From: Hyphococcus sp.
Lineage (GTDB): Bacteria; Pseudomonadota; Alphaproteobacteria; Caulobacterales; Parvularculaceae
Assembly: GCA_021776335.1 (NCBI GenBank)
Contig: JAJFGB010000010.1
Span: forward strand, 186,001-250,000
Direction: 5' to 3'
DNA: 64,000 bases
Both the position numbers and the translations under genes were made by a program. The notes under the pieces were generated by a model. The model worked only from the letters and a program-made list of their open reading frames with translations, was not told where the DNA came from and searched no databases. Positions 8,814-17,869 of this stretch are shown here, piece after piece. The first letter of the stretch is position 1. Each line of letters begins with the position of its first letter.

Positions 8814-10567
8814 TGACCACTTTGCGGCTTCAGCCGTGGCGTGAGACCGCCTTCTTCATCAGACTGAGCCTGGCCGCCCGCCGAGGGTAGCAATGGCAGC
8901 GCATTAAATTCAGCCGCGGCATACATCGCAGACCAGGCCTGCTCGAAATCATGGCGGCGGCGCAGCGCGCCGAGGCCAGCGGCGGCAAGCGACTGATCTA
9001 TCACAACGGCTTCGATTTCACCCCCTGCGACCGAACCATTGGACGCCGCAATCGCAGCAAGTCCGGCTTGCCCGGCTCGATCACCCTCAACGGCGTCAAA
9101 TGCTGCCTCAAGTATACGCGCCATCGTCGTTGGATCCGCATGCCCCTTTGCTGAAGGAACATAAGGTCGTTCTTCAGATAAAAGAGAAACGCCAGCGCTG
9201 CGTGCAATACGGGCCGCTGACTGCGGATCGAGAATCACAAGCAGATTAACCCGCTCAATAAACGCCATTGCCTGCGCTTCCGGCAACGCCGCAACACTCT
9301 CATTGGCGCCAACCATCGCAGAAAGCCATTGGCTCGCCCCAACGCTGTCTCCCACAGCCATTCGCGCAGTTGCAAATTTTGCCGCTTCCTCCGGCGAAAG
9401 AATAACGCCCTCAAGCGAGGCAATTTCATCCGCGTAGAGCAAGGACAGTGCATATGCGCGATGAAAACTGTCCGCGAGGCCGAGCGCCAGGGCAATACGT
9501 TGTGCTTTATCGCGAATAAATTCCGGGGCCGTCATTTCCTGTATCGACTGGAACATCAACGCGTCTGTCAGAGGATCCCCAGCGCGTTCTCGGGCAAAAG
9601 TAAGTGCATTGCCAATTTCAGTGACGTCAAAAGAGGTTCCGCTAATGATCGCTGCCAGTACGCCGTGGTCTATCACGCCCAAAGCGACAGCCTGTTCAGC
9701 CGCATCAATACGCGTCGCTGGCGCCAATGTTTCGTCGCGCGCCACCGATACAAGAACGCCGCCATCAGCCTTGTCGAGTAGCGTGGGTGTGATCGGCAGA
9801 TTTAATGACCGGACAATAGAATAGTGCAGCGCTGTTACTATCGGCAGCGGCGATTTCGGTGCAATTCCTGTGGCCGCAGCGCTCAAAAACTGATCATCAA
9901 CAGGTAAAATGGCGCCTTGTTCACGCAACACATTCAGAGTCAAATCCGCCGCGTCGCGTTCGCCCGCGCGAGCGTAACAAAATACGCGTAACTTCACCCA
10001 AAAAATTTCATCCCGCCCCGAGGGAAGGCCGGCGCCGCGTTGGCATGCAGATGCGGATTCGCGAGACAGCAGGTCCACGACGGCCGAAGCCTGCGCAGTC
10101 CAGGCGTCATCGCGAGCAGCGCTTGAAATACTCGCCACTGTGCGCGCCTCATCCACAAAGCCTGCACGCGCGAGCGCCAGTAGTTTTTTTCCGCCAAGCG
10201 ATGGCAGCGCACCATCAGGTCCGGCGCCGGACGACAACAGTGTCCTTTTCATCGTCTCGCCCAGACTTGGCGCCGCGGGACGCGACGGCGCCTCACCGAG
10301 CAGAAAGTCTAGCTTTTGCGGATCGCTTCCACGCCAAAGCGTTGGCGGCAGGGCGCCGTCAGCTCGGTCCAGCGTACCTGTTGAAAACGCGTCAGTTGCA
10401 AGCGGCGCGGATTCCACGGTTTCCGGCAGCGCAACCTGAGCAAGCGCTGCGGTAATGACAGCGCCGGAACATACGCCGAAAATTGCGACGGCAAATCCGA
10501 TTTTGCTGCGTCTGCCATCCTGACGGAACCGAAATCTGCTTCGAGACCCAAAACTACTACTGGTCAT
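8810..10567 (-). CDS. Unknown 585-residue exported or membrane-anchored protein
   Basis: Unrecognised. A basic N-terminus (SRSRFRFRQDGRRSK) and one hydrophobic segment (IGFAVAIFGVCSGAVITAALAQVA) suggest a signal anchor or signal peptide, leaving about 540 residues in the periplasm. The rest is alanine/leucine-rich, mostly alpha-helical, and looks like irregular helical repeats. The ATG at 10567 overlaps the end of the small membrane-protein gene by about ten bases; the stop overlaps xerD. Tight coupling to both neighbours suggests one transcript. An envelope role is inference only. Confidence 0.75.
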   Translation of the reverse strand: MTSSSFGSRSRFRFRQDGRRSKIGFAVAIFGVCSGAVITAALAQVALPETVESAPLATDAFSTGTLDRADGALPPTLWRGSDPQKLDFLLGEAPSRPAAPSLGETMKRTLLSSGAGPDGALPSLGGKKLLALARAGFVDEARTVASISSAARDDAWTAQASAVVDLLSRESASACQRGAGLPSGRDEIFWVKLRVFCYARAGERDAADLTLNVLREQGAILPVDDQFLSAAATGIAPKSPLPIVTALHYSIVRSLNLPITPTLLDKADGGVLVSVARDETLAPATRIDAAEQAVALGVIDHGVLAAIISGTSFDVTEIGNALTFARERAGDPLTDALMFQSIQEMTAPEFIRDKAQRIALALGLADSFHRAYALSLLYADEIASLEGVILSPEEAAKFATARMAVGDSVGASQWLSAMVGANESVAALPEAQAMAFIERVNLLVILDPQSAARIARSAGVSLLSEERPYVPSAKGHADPTTMARILEAAFDAVEGDRAGQAGLAAIAASNGSVAGGEIEAVVIDQSLAAAGLGALRRRHDFEQAWSAMYAAAEFNALPLLPSAGGQAQSDEEGGLTPRLKPQSGQ

Positions 10568-10679
10568 CGAGCGCTTCCACTTCAATGGTGTGGGTTTGCG
10601 GCTCCAGCATCTGGCCGTAAATATAAAGGCCCGCCAGCACCGCCAGCGCGAGAAACAAAATAATCAATACAAAACGCAC
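10557..10679 (-). CDS. Small membrane protein, 40 residues
   Basis: GTG start at 10679 with AAGGGAG eight bases upstream. MRFVLIILFLALAVLAGLYIYGQ is one strong transmembrane helix followed by a short acidic tail (PQTHTIEVEALDDQ), probably periplasmic. Its end overlaps the start of the 585-residue gene, and it diverges from aroK. No function assigned. A longer in-frame start at 10742 lacks a ribosome binding site and would place polar residues ahead of the helix. Confidence 0.6.
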   Translation of the reverse strand: MRFVLIILFLALAVLAGLYIYGQMLEPQTHTIEVEALDDQ

Positions 10680-10835
10680 GCCGTCACTCCCTTGCCGACC
10701 ATGATCACAACCCAACACCACGTCTTTAGCCAAGCATACCACGATCTGGAGGCCAAGCCCTTAACAGCCCAAAACTCACCGGAAATGGCGGCCCCGTCTA
10801 GCGCTGGGGCCCGCTCTCCCTTACATCTAGCCGCC

Positions 10836-11444
10836 ATGACGCATTCCCGCAAATTTCCCGATTTTCAATGTGATCGAACAATCGTGCTGGTCGGCATGAT
10901 GGGCGCGGGCAAAACCACTGTGGGTCGCCGCCTCGCACCGCAAATTGGATTACCTTTTTTTGACGCGGATAGTGAGATTGAGCGAGCGGCGGGCATGTCC
11001 GTGGCGGAATTGTTCAAGCGCCATGGCGAGAAAAGTTTCCGCCAGGGCGAGGCCAAAGTAATCGAGCGATTATTGGGAGAACCCCCAGGCGTAATCGCAA
11101 CTGGAGGCGGCGCCGTACTTGATGCTGAAACAAGACGGCACATTTCGGAAAAAGCGGTCTCGATCTGGATCAAAGCGGATATCGACACCATCGTCAGGCG
11201 AGCCACACGTCGGCGCACGCGGCCGCTTCTGAAAACCGGCGACCCTCACGAAATCATCACCAAGCTACTGAACGAGCGTACCGAATTCTACGCAGCCGCC
11301 AATATTCACATCGATACACAACCGGGGCCCCATATCAACACCGTCAATTTAATCATCGAGATGCTGGGTGACTATCTAGACATTGCGCCGACAACAAGCG
11401 CACGGGACAATCCAAATCTGGAAAAGGCCCGCCATGACGACTGA
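10836..11444 (+). CDS. aroK: Shikimate kinase
   Basis: About 202 residues with the P-loop kinase fold: VLVGMMGAGKTTVGRRLA is Walker A, FFDADSEIE the shikimate-binding Asp pair, IATGGGAVLD the GGG motif, and RRRTRPLLK the lid arginines. It phosphorylates shikimate in the chorismate pathway. The ATG at 10836 leaves a normal N-terminus; in-frame codons upstream would add poorly conserved sequence. The stop overlaps the start of aroB by 11 bases, an arrangement common in proteobacteria. Confidence 0.93.
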   Translation: MTHSRKFPDFQCDRTIVLVGMMGAGKTTVGRRLAPQIGLPFFDADSEIERAAGMSVAELFKRHGEKSFRQGEAKVIERLLGEPPGVIATGGGAVLDAETRRHISEKAVSIWIKADIDTIVRRATRRRTRPLLKTGDPHEIITKLLNERTEFYAAANIHIDTQPGPHINTVNLIIEMLGDYLDIAPTTSARDNPNLEKARHDD

Positions 11445-12552
11445 GACCGTTACCGTGCCCCTGGGATCACGGGCGTATGATATTCACATTGGCGAAGGCC
11501 TGCTTGAACGAGCCGGACCACTGCTGGCGCCACTGTTGCCTCGGTTGCGTACAGTCGTCGTGACCGACGAAAATGTATTTGCTGCTCAAGGCGCGCGGCT
11601 CGCAGCCGGATTGGCAAGCGCCAACATTGATGCCGAGTTCATCACGCTGCCGGCTGGCGAACCGACAAAGTCGTTTTCCGAGCTGGAAGGTCTGATTGGC
11701 CGGCTCCTCGATCTCGGTGTTGAGCGCAATGATCTGGTCATCGCATTTGGCGGCGGTGTTATCGGCGACCTCACAGGGTTCGCCTGTGCGATTCTGCGCC
11801 GCGGCTGTCGCTTTGCGCAAATACCGACAACTTTGCTGGCCCAAACCGACAGCGCCGTCGGCGGCAAAACCGCCGTTAATGCACAACAGGGCAAAAATCT
11901 GATCGGCGCCTTTCACCAACCCTCGATCGTGCTTGCCGATATTACCGCTCTTGAAACACTGCCGATACGCGAACTTCGAGCTGGCTACGCCGAAGTTATA
12001 AAGTATGGCCTGATCGCTGACAGATCATTTTTTGAGTGGCTTGAAGCAAACAGCGAACAGCTCCTGTCAAAGGGTGACGCCAACAAACGCATTTATGCCG
12101 TCAAAAAATCTTGTATTGCGAAAGCGGCGATCGTCGGCGCCGATGAGCGCGAACAAGGCGCGCGCGCGCTCTTAAATCTCGGCCACACTTTTGGTCACGC
12201 CCTTGAAGCCACATTTGGTTTTTCGGACGCACTATTACATGGAGAGGCCGTCGCCGTGGGGATAGCGCTCGCCTTTGATTTTTCAGTGCGCCAGGGCCCG
12301 TGCAAAGCCGAAGACGCAGCGCGCGTAAGGGCGCACCTTAAAAAGTCCGGGCTGCCCGCCGGTATCAGCGATCTGCCATCGTCGAAAACGCTCACGCCTG
12401 ATGCATTGATGGAATTGATGATGCAGGACAAAAAAGTTGAGAACGGAAAGCTAACGCTCATCCTCGCTGATGCCATTGGTGAGGCGATGATCGCCAAGCG
12501 CGTTGATGTTTCGGACGTTACAGATTTTTTGAAAGATGCGACCGCCCGCTAG
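11434..12552 (+). CDS. aroB: 3-dehydroquinate synthase
   Basis: A 372-residue AroB that converts DAHP to 3-dehydroquinate with NAD and a metal. Visible are IAFGGGVIGDLTGFACAILRRG and PTTLLAQTDSAVGGKTAVN (NAD and phosphate binding), the KYGLIAD region, and metal ligands in GHTFGHALEATFGF and LLHGEAVAVGIALA. The ATG at 11434 lies inside the 3' end of aroK. It is followed within 15 bp by the CorC-type gene, so the three probably form an operon. Confidence 0.95.
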   Translation: MTTETVTVPLGSRAYDIHIGEGLLERAGPLLAPLLPRLRTVVVTDENVFAAQGARLAAGLASANIDAEFITLPAGEPTKSFSELEGLIGRLLDLGVERNDLVIAFGGGVIGDLTGFACAILRRGCRFAQIPTTLLAQTDSAVGGKTAVNAQQGKNLIGAFHQPSIVLADITALETLPIRELRAGYAEVIKYGLIADRSFFEWLEANSEQLLSKGDANKRIYAVKKSCIAKAAIVGADEREQGARALLNLGHTFGHALEATFGFSDALLHGEAVAVGIALAFDFSVRQGPCKAEDAARVRAHLKKSGLPAGISDLPSSKTLTPDALMELMMQDKKVENGKLTLILADAIGEAMIAKRVDVSDVTDFLKDATAR

Positions 12553-12564
12553 GGGGTGATAAGG

Positions 12565-13878
12565 ATGATGATGAGCGAATTTGATCCATCACTATTAGTG
12601 CCCATCGGGGCCATCGCGCTCCTGTTGTTGTTGTCCGCATTTTTTTCCGGCTCCGAAACCGCACTGACAGCCATATCTAAAGCGCGCATGCACAAACTAG
12701 AAGCTGATGGCCACTTGGGTGCAAAACGGGTCAATTTCCTGATCAAGGATCGTGAGCGCCTCATCGGCGCCATTCTTTTGGGCAACAATCTCGTCAACAT
12801 TCTCGCCTCGGTGCTTGCTGCCAGCGTCTTCAGTGCACTTTTTGGTGCGTCTCTAATCGCGACAAGTTTGGCAACGGCGACGATGACCGTGCTTGTGCTC
12901 GTTTTTGCGGAAGTCATGCCAAAGTCCGCTGCCATTGCGCGACCTGACTCCTTTGCAATGATGGTGGCGCCGCTTATGCGCTGGGTTGTTTTTGTTTTTG
13001 CGCCGATAACCCGTGTCGTGCAGTTGATCGTCCGCAGTTTTTTTCAGGCATTTGGCCTGGATATATCCAAAGATAGCGCCTTGTTTTCCGTTCAGGAGGA
13101 ACTCCGCGGCGCGATTGATCTCCATCATTCTGAGGGCCGCGTCGACAAGGAAGCGCGCGATCTTATTCGCGGCGCCTTGGAACTCGACGATTTACGTGTC
13201 GAAGAGATCATGATCCACCGCAAGTCAATCGAGATGCTTGATCTCGACCGGCCCAATGAAGCAATTATCCAGCAAGCGCTTAAGAGCGCCCATACAAGAT
13301 TGCCGCTCTACCGCCAAAACCCAGACGACATAATCGGCATTCTCCACGCCAAGGATTTGCTGCGTGCATTATGGAATGCCGACGGTAATGCAGCCGATGT
13401 CGATTTTGAGGCAATCGCCCGAAAATCCTATTTTGTGCCGGAGACGACAACACTACAGGAGCAGCTCGACGCGTTTCGCTTTAAACAAGAACACTTTGCG
13501 CTTGTTGTTGACGAATATGGCGCACTGATGGGTCTCGTCACCCTAGAAGACATTCTCGAAGAAATCGTCGGCGAAATCGAAGATGAATATGACAGCCCCG
13601 TTCAGGGCGTGCGCCCGCAAGCCGACGGGTCGCTCAGTGTCGATGGCGACGTAACGATCCGTGATCTCAACCGAGCCGTCGATTGGGCGTTACCCGACGA
13701 TGAGGCAGTGACTGTCGCCGGCCTTATCATCCATGAGACGCGTTGCATTCCCGATGTTGGGCAGACCTTTTCATTTCACGGCTACCGATTCAAAATCTTG
13801 CGCCGCCGCCGCAATCAGATAACTGCAATTAAAATCATACCCATCGGCGAATCCGCCGCCGCCAAATCGCCAAACTAA
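12565..13878 (+). CDS. HlyC/CorC-family membrane protein (DUF21-CBS-CorC_HlyC)
   Basis: About 437 residues. Three to four transmembrane helices in an N-terminal DUF21 domain (ALLLLLSAFFSGSETALTAIS is the signature start), then a CBS pair (roughly residues 200-335: RVEEIMIHRKSIEML..., YFVPETTTLQEQLDAFR...HFALVVDEYG...LVTLEDILEEIVGEIEDEYD) and a C-terminal CorC_HlyC domain (DGSLSVDGDVTIRDLNRAVDW). Members are linked to Mg2+/Co2+ efflux; the older hemolysin name is not informative. Three consecutive ATG codons make the exact start ambiguous; 12565 has GGGGG at a good distance. Confidence 0.9.
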   Translation: MMMSEFDPSLLVPIGAIALLLLLSAFFSGSETALTAISKARMHKLEADGHLGAKRVNFLIKDRERLIGAILLGNNLVNILASVLAASVFSALFGASLIATSLATATMTVLVLVFAEVMPKSAAIARPDSFAMMVAPLMRWVVFVFAPITRVVQLIVRSFFQAFGLDISKDSALFSVQEELRGAIDLHHSEGRVDKEARDLIRGALELDDLRVEEIMIHRKSIEMLDLDRPNEAIIQQALKSAHTRLPLYRQNPDDIIGILHAKDLLRALWNADGNAADVDFEAIARKSYFVPETTTLQEQLDAFRFKQEHFALVVDEYGALMGLVTLEDILEEIVGEIEDEYDSPVQGVRPQADGSLSVDGDVTIRDLNRAVDWALPDDEAVTVAGLIIHETRCIPDVGQTFSFHGYRFKILRRRRNQITAIKIIPIGESAAAKSPN

Positions 13879-13903
13879 ACGCGCGACAGAAAGAAACTCA
13901 TTT

Positions 13904-15190
13904 ATGGCGCGCAAGCCCGGCAAGAACGCCCTTTTGTTCATTTTCATCACCGTCATGCTCAACATGATCGGTTTCGGCGTGATCATGCCTGTCATGCCGG
14001 ACTTGATTATGGCTGTGACCGGCGAAGGCCTGGCGCATGCGGCGCAGTGGGGCGGCTTTTTATCCTTCGTCTATGCGTTGATGCAGTTCATCATGATGCC
14101 GATTGTCGGCGGGTTGTCCGACCGGTTTGGAAGGCGTCCGGTCATCTTGACCTCATTGGCCGCTTATTCCTTCGATTTTTTTATCATGGCCATTGCGCCG
14201 GTTATTGGGCTCATCGTCGCCGCACGGCTTTTCGCCGGCGCCTTTGCCGCAACTTTTTCCACCGCCAACGCCTATATAGCCGATATATCGCCGCCGGAAA
14301 AACGCGCTGCTAATTTCGGTCTCATGGGCGCCGCCTTCGGCCTTGGATTTATTATTGGCCCCGGCATCGGCGGCATTCTTGGAGAAAATTTTGGGCCGCG
14401 CGCGCCGTTCTTTTTTGTCGCCGCGCTGGGGGCAATCAACTTTGTCTATGGATTCTTCGTTCTTCCTGAAACGCTCAGTGATGAAAACCGACGTCCGTTT
14501 GAATGGCGACGCGCCAATGCACTCGGCAATTTCAAACAATTTGCGCAATACCCGGTGATGTTACCCATCGCCGGTGCCATTTTTCTTTATCAGTTGGCCC
14601 ATTGGACCTTTCCCTCGGTCTGGTCTTATTTCGCAATCGAGCGGTTTCAATGGTCGAAGGAAAGTATTGGTTGGTCGCTGATGTTTGTCGGATTGATGGC
14701 GGCGATCGTACAGGGCGGATTGACGCGCATTATCATTCCGAAAATTGGTGAGCGAAAAGCTGCGTTGACCGGCGTTTCAATCGCCATCGCCACTTATGTT
14801 GCATTTGCGTTCGCCAGCGAGGGATGGATGATCTATGGGCTGATCACGATTTCTGCATTGGCGGGCCTTACGCTGCCAGCGCTGCAGGGAATCATGTCGC
14901 GCACCATTCCTCCAAACGCCCAAGGTGAGCTTCAGGGCGCTGTGGCATCTATCGCAAGCCTCTCCATGATTATCGGCCCGCCTTTGATGACGCAGATATT
15001 TGCAGCATTCTCAGCGCCAAACGCGCCCTATGCGATTGGAAATGTCATGATCCTGGCGAACGGTATCGGCGTCTACCTGCCGGGCGCACCTTTTCTCCTC
15101 GCCGCCCTTCTCACCCTGTTCGCGTTCATCCCGCTCATTATCGCTTTTCGCCGGATTGCGCGGCCACGCGCCGACACGGCGCCTGCCTAG
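13904..15190 (+). CDS. MFS transporter, TetA-like drug:H+ antiporter type
   Basis: A 428-residue, 12-helix major facilitator. Motif A is clear: [16 protein letters not shown] after helix 2; the motif C region is [46 protein letters not shown] is the usual DHA1/TetA stretch. It probably exports small molecules across the inner membrane by proton exchange. No adjacent TetR-type regulator is present, so tetracycline resistance should not be assumed. It follows the CorC gene by 25 bp and is convergent with the channel gene. Confidence 0.88.
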   Translation: MARKPGKNALLFIFITVMLNMIGFGVIMPVMPDLIMAVTGEGLAHAAQWGGFLSFVYALMQFIMMPIVGGLSDRFGRRPVILTSLAAYSFDFFIMAIAPVIGLIVAARLFAGAFAATFSTANAYIADISPPEKRAANFGLMGAAFGLGFIIGPGIGGILGENFGPRAPFFFVAALGAINFVYGFFVLPETLSDENRRPFEWRRANALGNFKQFAQYPVMLPIAGAIFLYQLAHWTFPSVWSYFAIERFQWSKESIGWSLMFVGLMAAIVQGGLTRIIIPKIGERKAALTGVSIAIATYVAFAFASEGWMIYGLITISALAGLTLPALQGIMSRTIPPNAQGELQGAVASIASLSMIIGPPLMTQIFAAFSAPNAPYAIGNVMILANGIGVYLPGAPFLLAALLTLFAFIPLIIAFRRIARPRADTAPA

Positions 15191-15191
15191 G

Positions 15192-15644
15192 TTATTCCTT
15201 ACCGCCAAGCTCGAGGCGTCCAACAGCGCCAAACAAAAATGCGGCAGAAAGACCAAATAACAACAAACCGTTCGCAGCTGTCGCGCCGGACAAAAGCCGC
15301 CAGGCATCAGGCAACAGCACATCGCCAAACCCGAGCGTTGTGTAGCTCGCAGCAGAAAAATAGAGCGCCGCCTCCCAGCTTGGAAAAAGATCGTAGCGCA
15401 AAAATGTCCACGCCCACATGCCAATTTCTATGACATGTGCGGCCATGAGCCAGAGCACCAGAATAACCAAGACGACGCTGTCTCGCAGAAACCGGATGGC
15501 CCCACGTTGCCGGCCTTTTGATGCGCGAAAAACAGCCGCCGCAGACGCTACAAAAATACCGTGTACGAATGTCGTCGCCGCAATGAGCGACGCCGATATC
15601 CACAATTGATGATATAACTGCGCTTGTTCCATCAACGTCCCCAT
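15192..15644 (-). CDS. Two-helix potassium channel-like protein
   Basis: About 150 residues with an Ion_trans_2-type pore: SAASYTTLGFGDVLLP contains the T-x-G-F-G-D selectivity filter, set between transmembrane helices, with further helices nearer the N-terminus (LIAATTFVHGIFVASAAAVF, VVLVILVLWLMAAHVIEIGMW). A tetramer in the inner membrane conducting K+ is inferred. No RCK/TrkA-N regulatory domain is present. The start is uncertain: ATG codons at 15692, 15659, 15644 and 15632 are all in frame; I chose 15644, with GAGGGG just ahead. Confidence 0.75.
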   Translation of the reverse strand: MGTLMEQAQLYHQLWISASLIAATTFVHGIFVASAAAVFRASKGRQRGAIRFLRDSVVLVILVLWLMAAHVIEIGMWAWTFLRYDLFPSWEAALYFSAASYTTLGFGDVLLPDAWRLLSGATAANGLLLFGLSAAFLFGAVGRLELGGKE

Positions 15645-15708
15645 TTGCCCCTCACGCATCTCAACCCGATAAAGCTGGTAAGGCAAGCCCCGCATGATCG
15701 TGCAATAA

Positions 15709-16011
15709 TCAGTCGCTGAATTTTGTGCTTTTGACTGCTTTCGCAATCAACTTTATTCGCTCATTGGCGCGCTGGATCGCCTCATCAAGACCGGCTATAG
15801 GTTCAGCAGCAAGTGTCGCGTCGACGTCCTTTGCATCCAAAAGCATCCTTATTTTTTTTAGCTCTGCTTCAAGAATGCCAAGTTTTGCCGTCGGCGCCAC
15901 ACTGGCATCTACCCGTTGCGCACGCGCGCCTGTCCGGTACCGCAGAATCCATCCGATCAAGACGCCGCATAAAAATGCGAAAATCACCAAAATCCAGAAT
16001 TCGGCTGACAT
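15709..16011 (-). CDS. Unknown single-pass membrane protein with coiled coil
   Basis: 100 residues: an N-terminal transmembrane helix (FWILVIFAFLCGVLIGWIL) and a cytoplasmic, charged, helical tail (ILEAELKKIRMLLDAKDV, IQRANERIKLIAKAVKSTKF) likely to form a coiled coil. The topology recalls DUF1049/LapA-like proteins, but I do not recognise the family. It lies between the channel gene and infC on the same strand. Confidence 0.6.
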   Translation of the reverse strand: MSAEFWILVIFAFLCGVLIGWILRYRTGARAQRVDASVAPTAKLGILEAELKKIRMLLDAKDVDATLAAEPIAGLDEAIQRANERIKLIAKAVKSTKFSD

Positions 16012-16132
16012 TTTTACCCAGCCCTCACCTGCTCACACACCCGACAAATGGGCTTAGCATGGGACAACAAGCCCTGAAACTACTGCCGCCGCGACGACGA
16101 TGAGACCATAAAAGCAAAATCGCCATCACAAA

Positions 16133-16170
16133 AGCAAAACCGCCCGTGCAATATCACGGGCGGCCTTATT
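16133..16170 (-). terminator. Terminator downstream of infC
   Basis: Perfect 9-bp stem CCGCCCGTG (16140-16148) and CACGGGCGG (16155-16163) with a 6-base loop. Read in the infC direction it is followed by TTTTGCTTTTG, a good U-rich tail. Nothing else is recognisable in the 185 bp between infC and the next gene. Confidence 0.8.
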
Positions 16171-16196
16171 TAAAATTCGCATTAAGGTTGCGGAGC

Positions 16197-16736
16197 TCAG
16201 CGCGGCGCCATCACCATCATGATTTGCCGGCCTTCCATTTTGGGATATTGCTCAACTTTGGCGATCTCATCGAAATCGTCCTGCACGCGCCGCAACAGAT
16301 CAGCCCCGCGATCCTGATGCGCCATCTCTCTACCACGAAAACGCAGTGTCACTTTCACCTTATCGCCTTCTTCAAAGAAGCGCTTCATCGCCTTGACCTT
16401 AACTTCATAGTCATGATCGTCGATATTGGGTCGCATCTTGATCTCTTTGATCTCAACGACTTTTTGCTTCTTTTTAGCTTCGGCTTTTTTCTTCTGCTGC
16501 TGATACTTGTACTTGCCGTAATCAAGAATCTTGCAAACAGGCGGTTTCGTGTTTGGCGATACCTCTACCAGATCCAGGCCGGCATCAGTGGCAATCAGCC
16601 GAGCGTCTTCGGTGGCGACGACCCCGCGTTTTTCTCCAGTATGATCAATTAGCAGGACCTGCGGAACGGCAATTTCTTCGTTGACGCGCGGTCCCTCGCT
16701 TTTTGACGGCGGGGCGGCAAAAGGTCTGCGTGCTAT
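16197..16736 (-). CDS. infC: Translation initiation factor IF-3, apparent ATA start codon
   Basis: 179 residues covering both IF-3 domains: N-domain [20 protein letters not shown] ... [20 protein letters not shown], a lysine-rich linker ([14 protein letters not shown]), and C-domain [15 protein letters not shown]...[14 protein letters not shown]...[17 protein letters not shown]-3 keeps the subunits apart and checks the start codon. No ATG, GTG or TTG lies in frame near the N-terminus: a TAA stop precedes, and the first in-frame ATG is about residue 101. The ATA at 16736 has GGAG eight bases upstream and leads into the conserved ARRPFAAPP. Many infC genes use such rare starts for autoregulation. 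Confidence 0.9.
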   Translation of the reverse strand: MARRPFAAPPSKSEGPRVNEEIAVPQVLLIDHTGEKRGVVATEDARLIATDAGLDLVEVSPNTKPPVCKILDYGKYKYQQQKKKAEAKKKQKVVEIKEIKMRPNIDDHDYEVKVKAMKRFFEEGDKVKVTLRFRGREMAHQDRGADLLRRVQDDFDEIAKVEQYPKMEGRQIMMVMAPR

Positions 16737-16855
16737 GGGCTTCTCTCCATGGGTTGCTTACGAACGGATTTATCTCTGATTTCCGGTGAAAAACAGTTAG
16801 CCTGAATTCCGAAGATCACAAGAGACGGCGGTATATAAGGGATTCCCGTCACTTA

Positions 16856-17839
16856 TCAACGGGCTTGGGCGGAAATGGGGCCGTCAGCATGTGTTGTGCC
16901 AATGAGGCCCATATTCGATAGCGTCCGCCACACAAAGTCGGGCTCGATAGCGCCCATATCGTCTGTTGCAGTCAGTGTAACCACATGGCGGCCCGCTGGC
17001 GCTAAGGGTGGTCGTTTTGCGTTTGCGGTCAATACACCCTGACATCCAACGCTCACGGCGAGATGCATCTCCGCCGCATCGTCGCTAACGAAGAACGCTG
17101 CCTCTTGCGCCAGCGCGGCCAATTGAAGGTGATCGGTTTTGCCAGTGAGATCGACGAGCTGCGGCGCATGATGGGCAATTTCATCGCCAAAATGATGTAG
17201 GTCTTTAGGTCCAGCGAGCACCGGCATAAAACCTGTGCGCGCCATCATGTTCGCAAACTCTGAATAGCTGGAGGCAGGCCACCGATGTTCAGGATTTTCG
17301 CCGGGAAGCAATAGCCCGAACTGCCCAGATATGCCGTACCAGGATGGCTGCATATTCGCGCTGTCTTTGCGTGTCGCCATTGCCCAGCGAAAATCCGGCA
17401 GGCGATCGGGCGGCTCAAGCCCGGCGGTGACGAGCATGTTGTCTATGCCGGGCAGGTCATTCAGTATCTTTGTCTTATTATTTTTTTTGGGCGCCGGCGT
17501 TGCGGAGTACCATTTAGGACGGAACATGCCCATCGCAGCGTAAAGCTTACGACCAGCATCATCAGCCGCTAAATCGTAAACTCTTTCAAACTTTGATGAT
17601 CTTAGCTGTTTCACGAAAGCCTTGCGCGATTCAGCGTCGCGCAAATCAGGCATTGCCGCGACCTGGTCAAAATAGGGCGAAGTGCGCGCTACACGCTGTA
17701 AATCTGACGCTGTCAGTAGACTGATCTTTGCTTTTGAATGAGACGTCCGGATGACATCAAAAGCCGGTTCAGCCGCAACAAAAGCCGCAAGCCCGTCCGT
17801 CTTTATCACCAGTATGTTTGTCTGCCTAAGCCCTAACAT
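16856..17839 (-). CDS. Glycosyltransferase family 9 (heptosyltransferase-like)
   Basis: About 327 residues with the two-Rossmann GT-B layout of GT9 (ADP-heptose:LPS heptosyltransferase family): ILVIKTDGLAAFVAAEPAFDVIR at the N-terminus and GLLLPGENPEHRWPASSYSEFAN at the start of the nucleotide-binding half, ending FFVSDDAAEMHLAVSVGC. It probably adds a sugar to lipopolysaccharide core or another envelope glycan. The usual D-S/T-G-x-x-H motif is altered to D-D-A-A-E-M-H. The start at 17839 or a GTG at 17854 are both possible. It lies 30 bp after a GT4 gene. Confidence 0.8.
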   Translation of the reverse strand: MLGLRQTNILVIKTDGLAAFVAAEPAFDVIRTSHSKAKISLLTASDLQRVARTSPYFDQVAAMPDLRDAESRKAFVKQLRSSKFERVYDLAADDAGRKLYAAMGMFRPKWYSATPAPKKNNKTKILNDLPGIDNMLVTAGLEPPDRLPDFRWAMATRKDSANMQPSWYGISGQFGLLLPGENPEHRWPASSYSEFANMMARTGFMPVLAGPKDLHHFGDEIAHHAPQLVDLTGKTDHLQLAALAQEAAFFVSDDAAEMHLAVSVGCQGVLTANAKRPPLAPAGRHVVTLTATDDMGAIEPDFVWRTLSNMGLIGTTHADGPISAQAR

Positions 17840-17869
17840 CCCGCCCCGCACCACTCACTCAATTATGCC

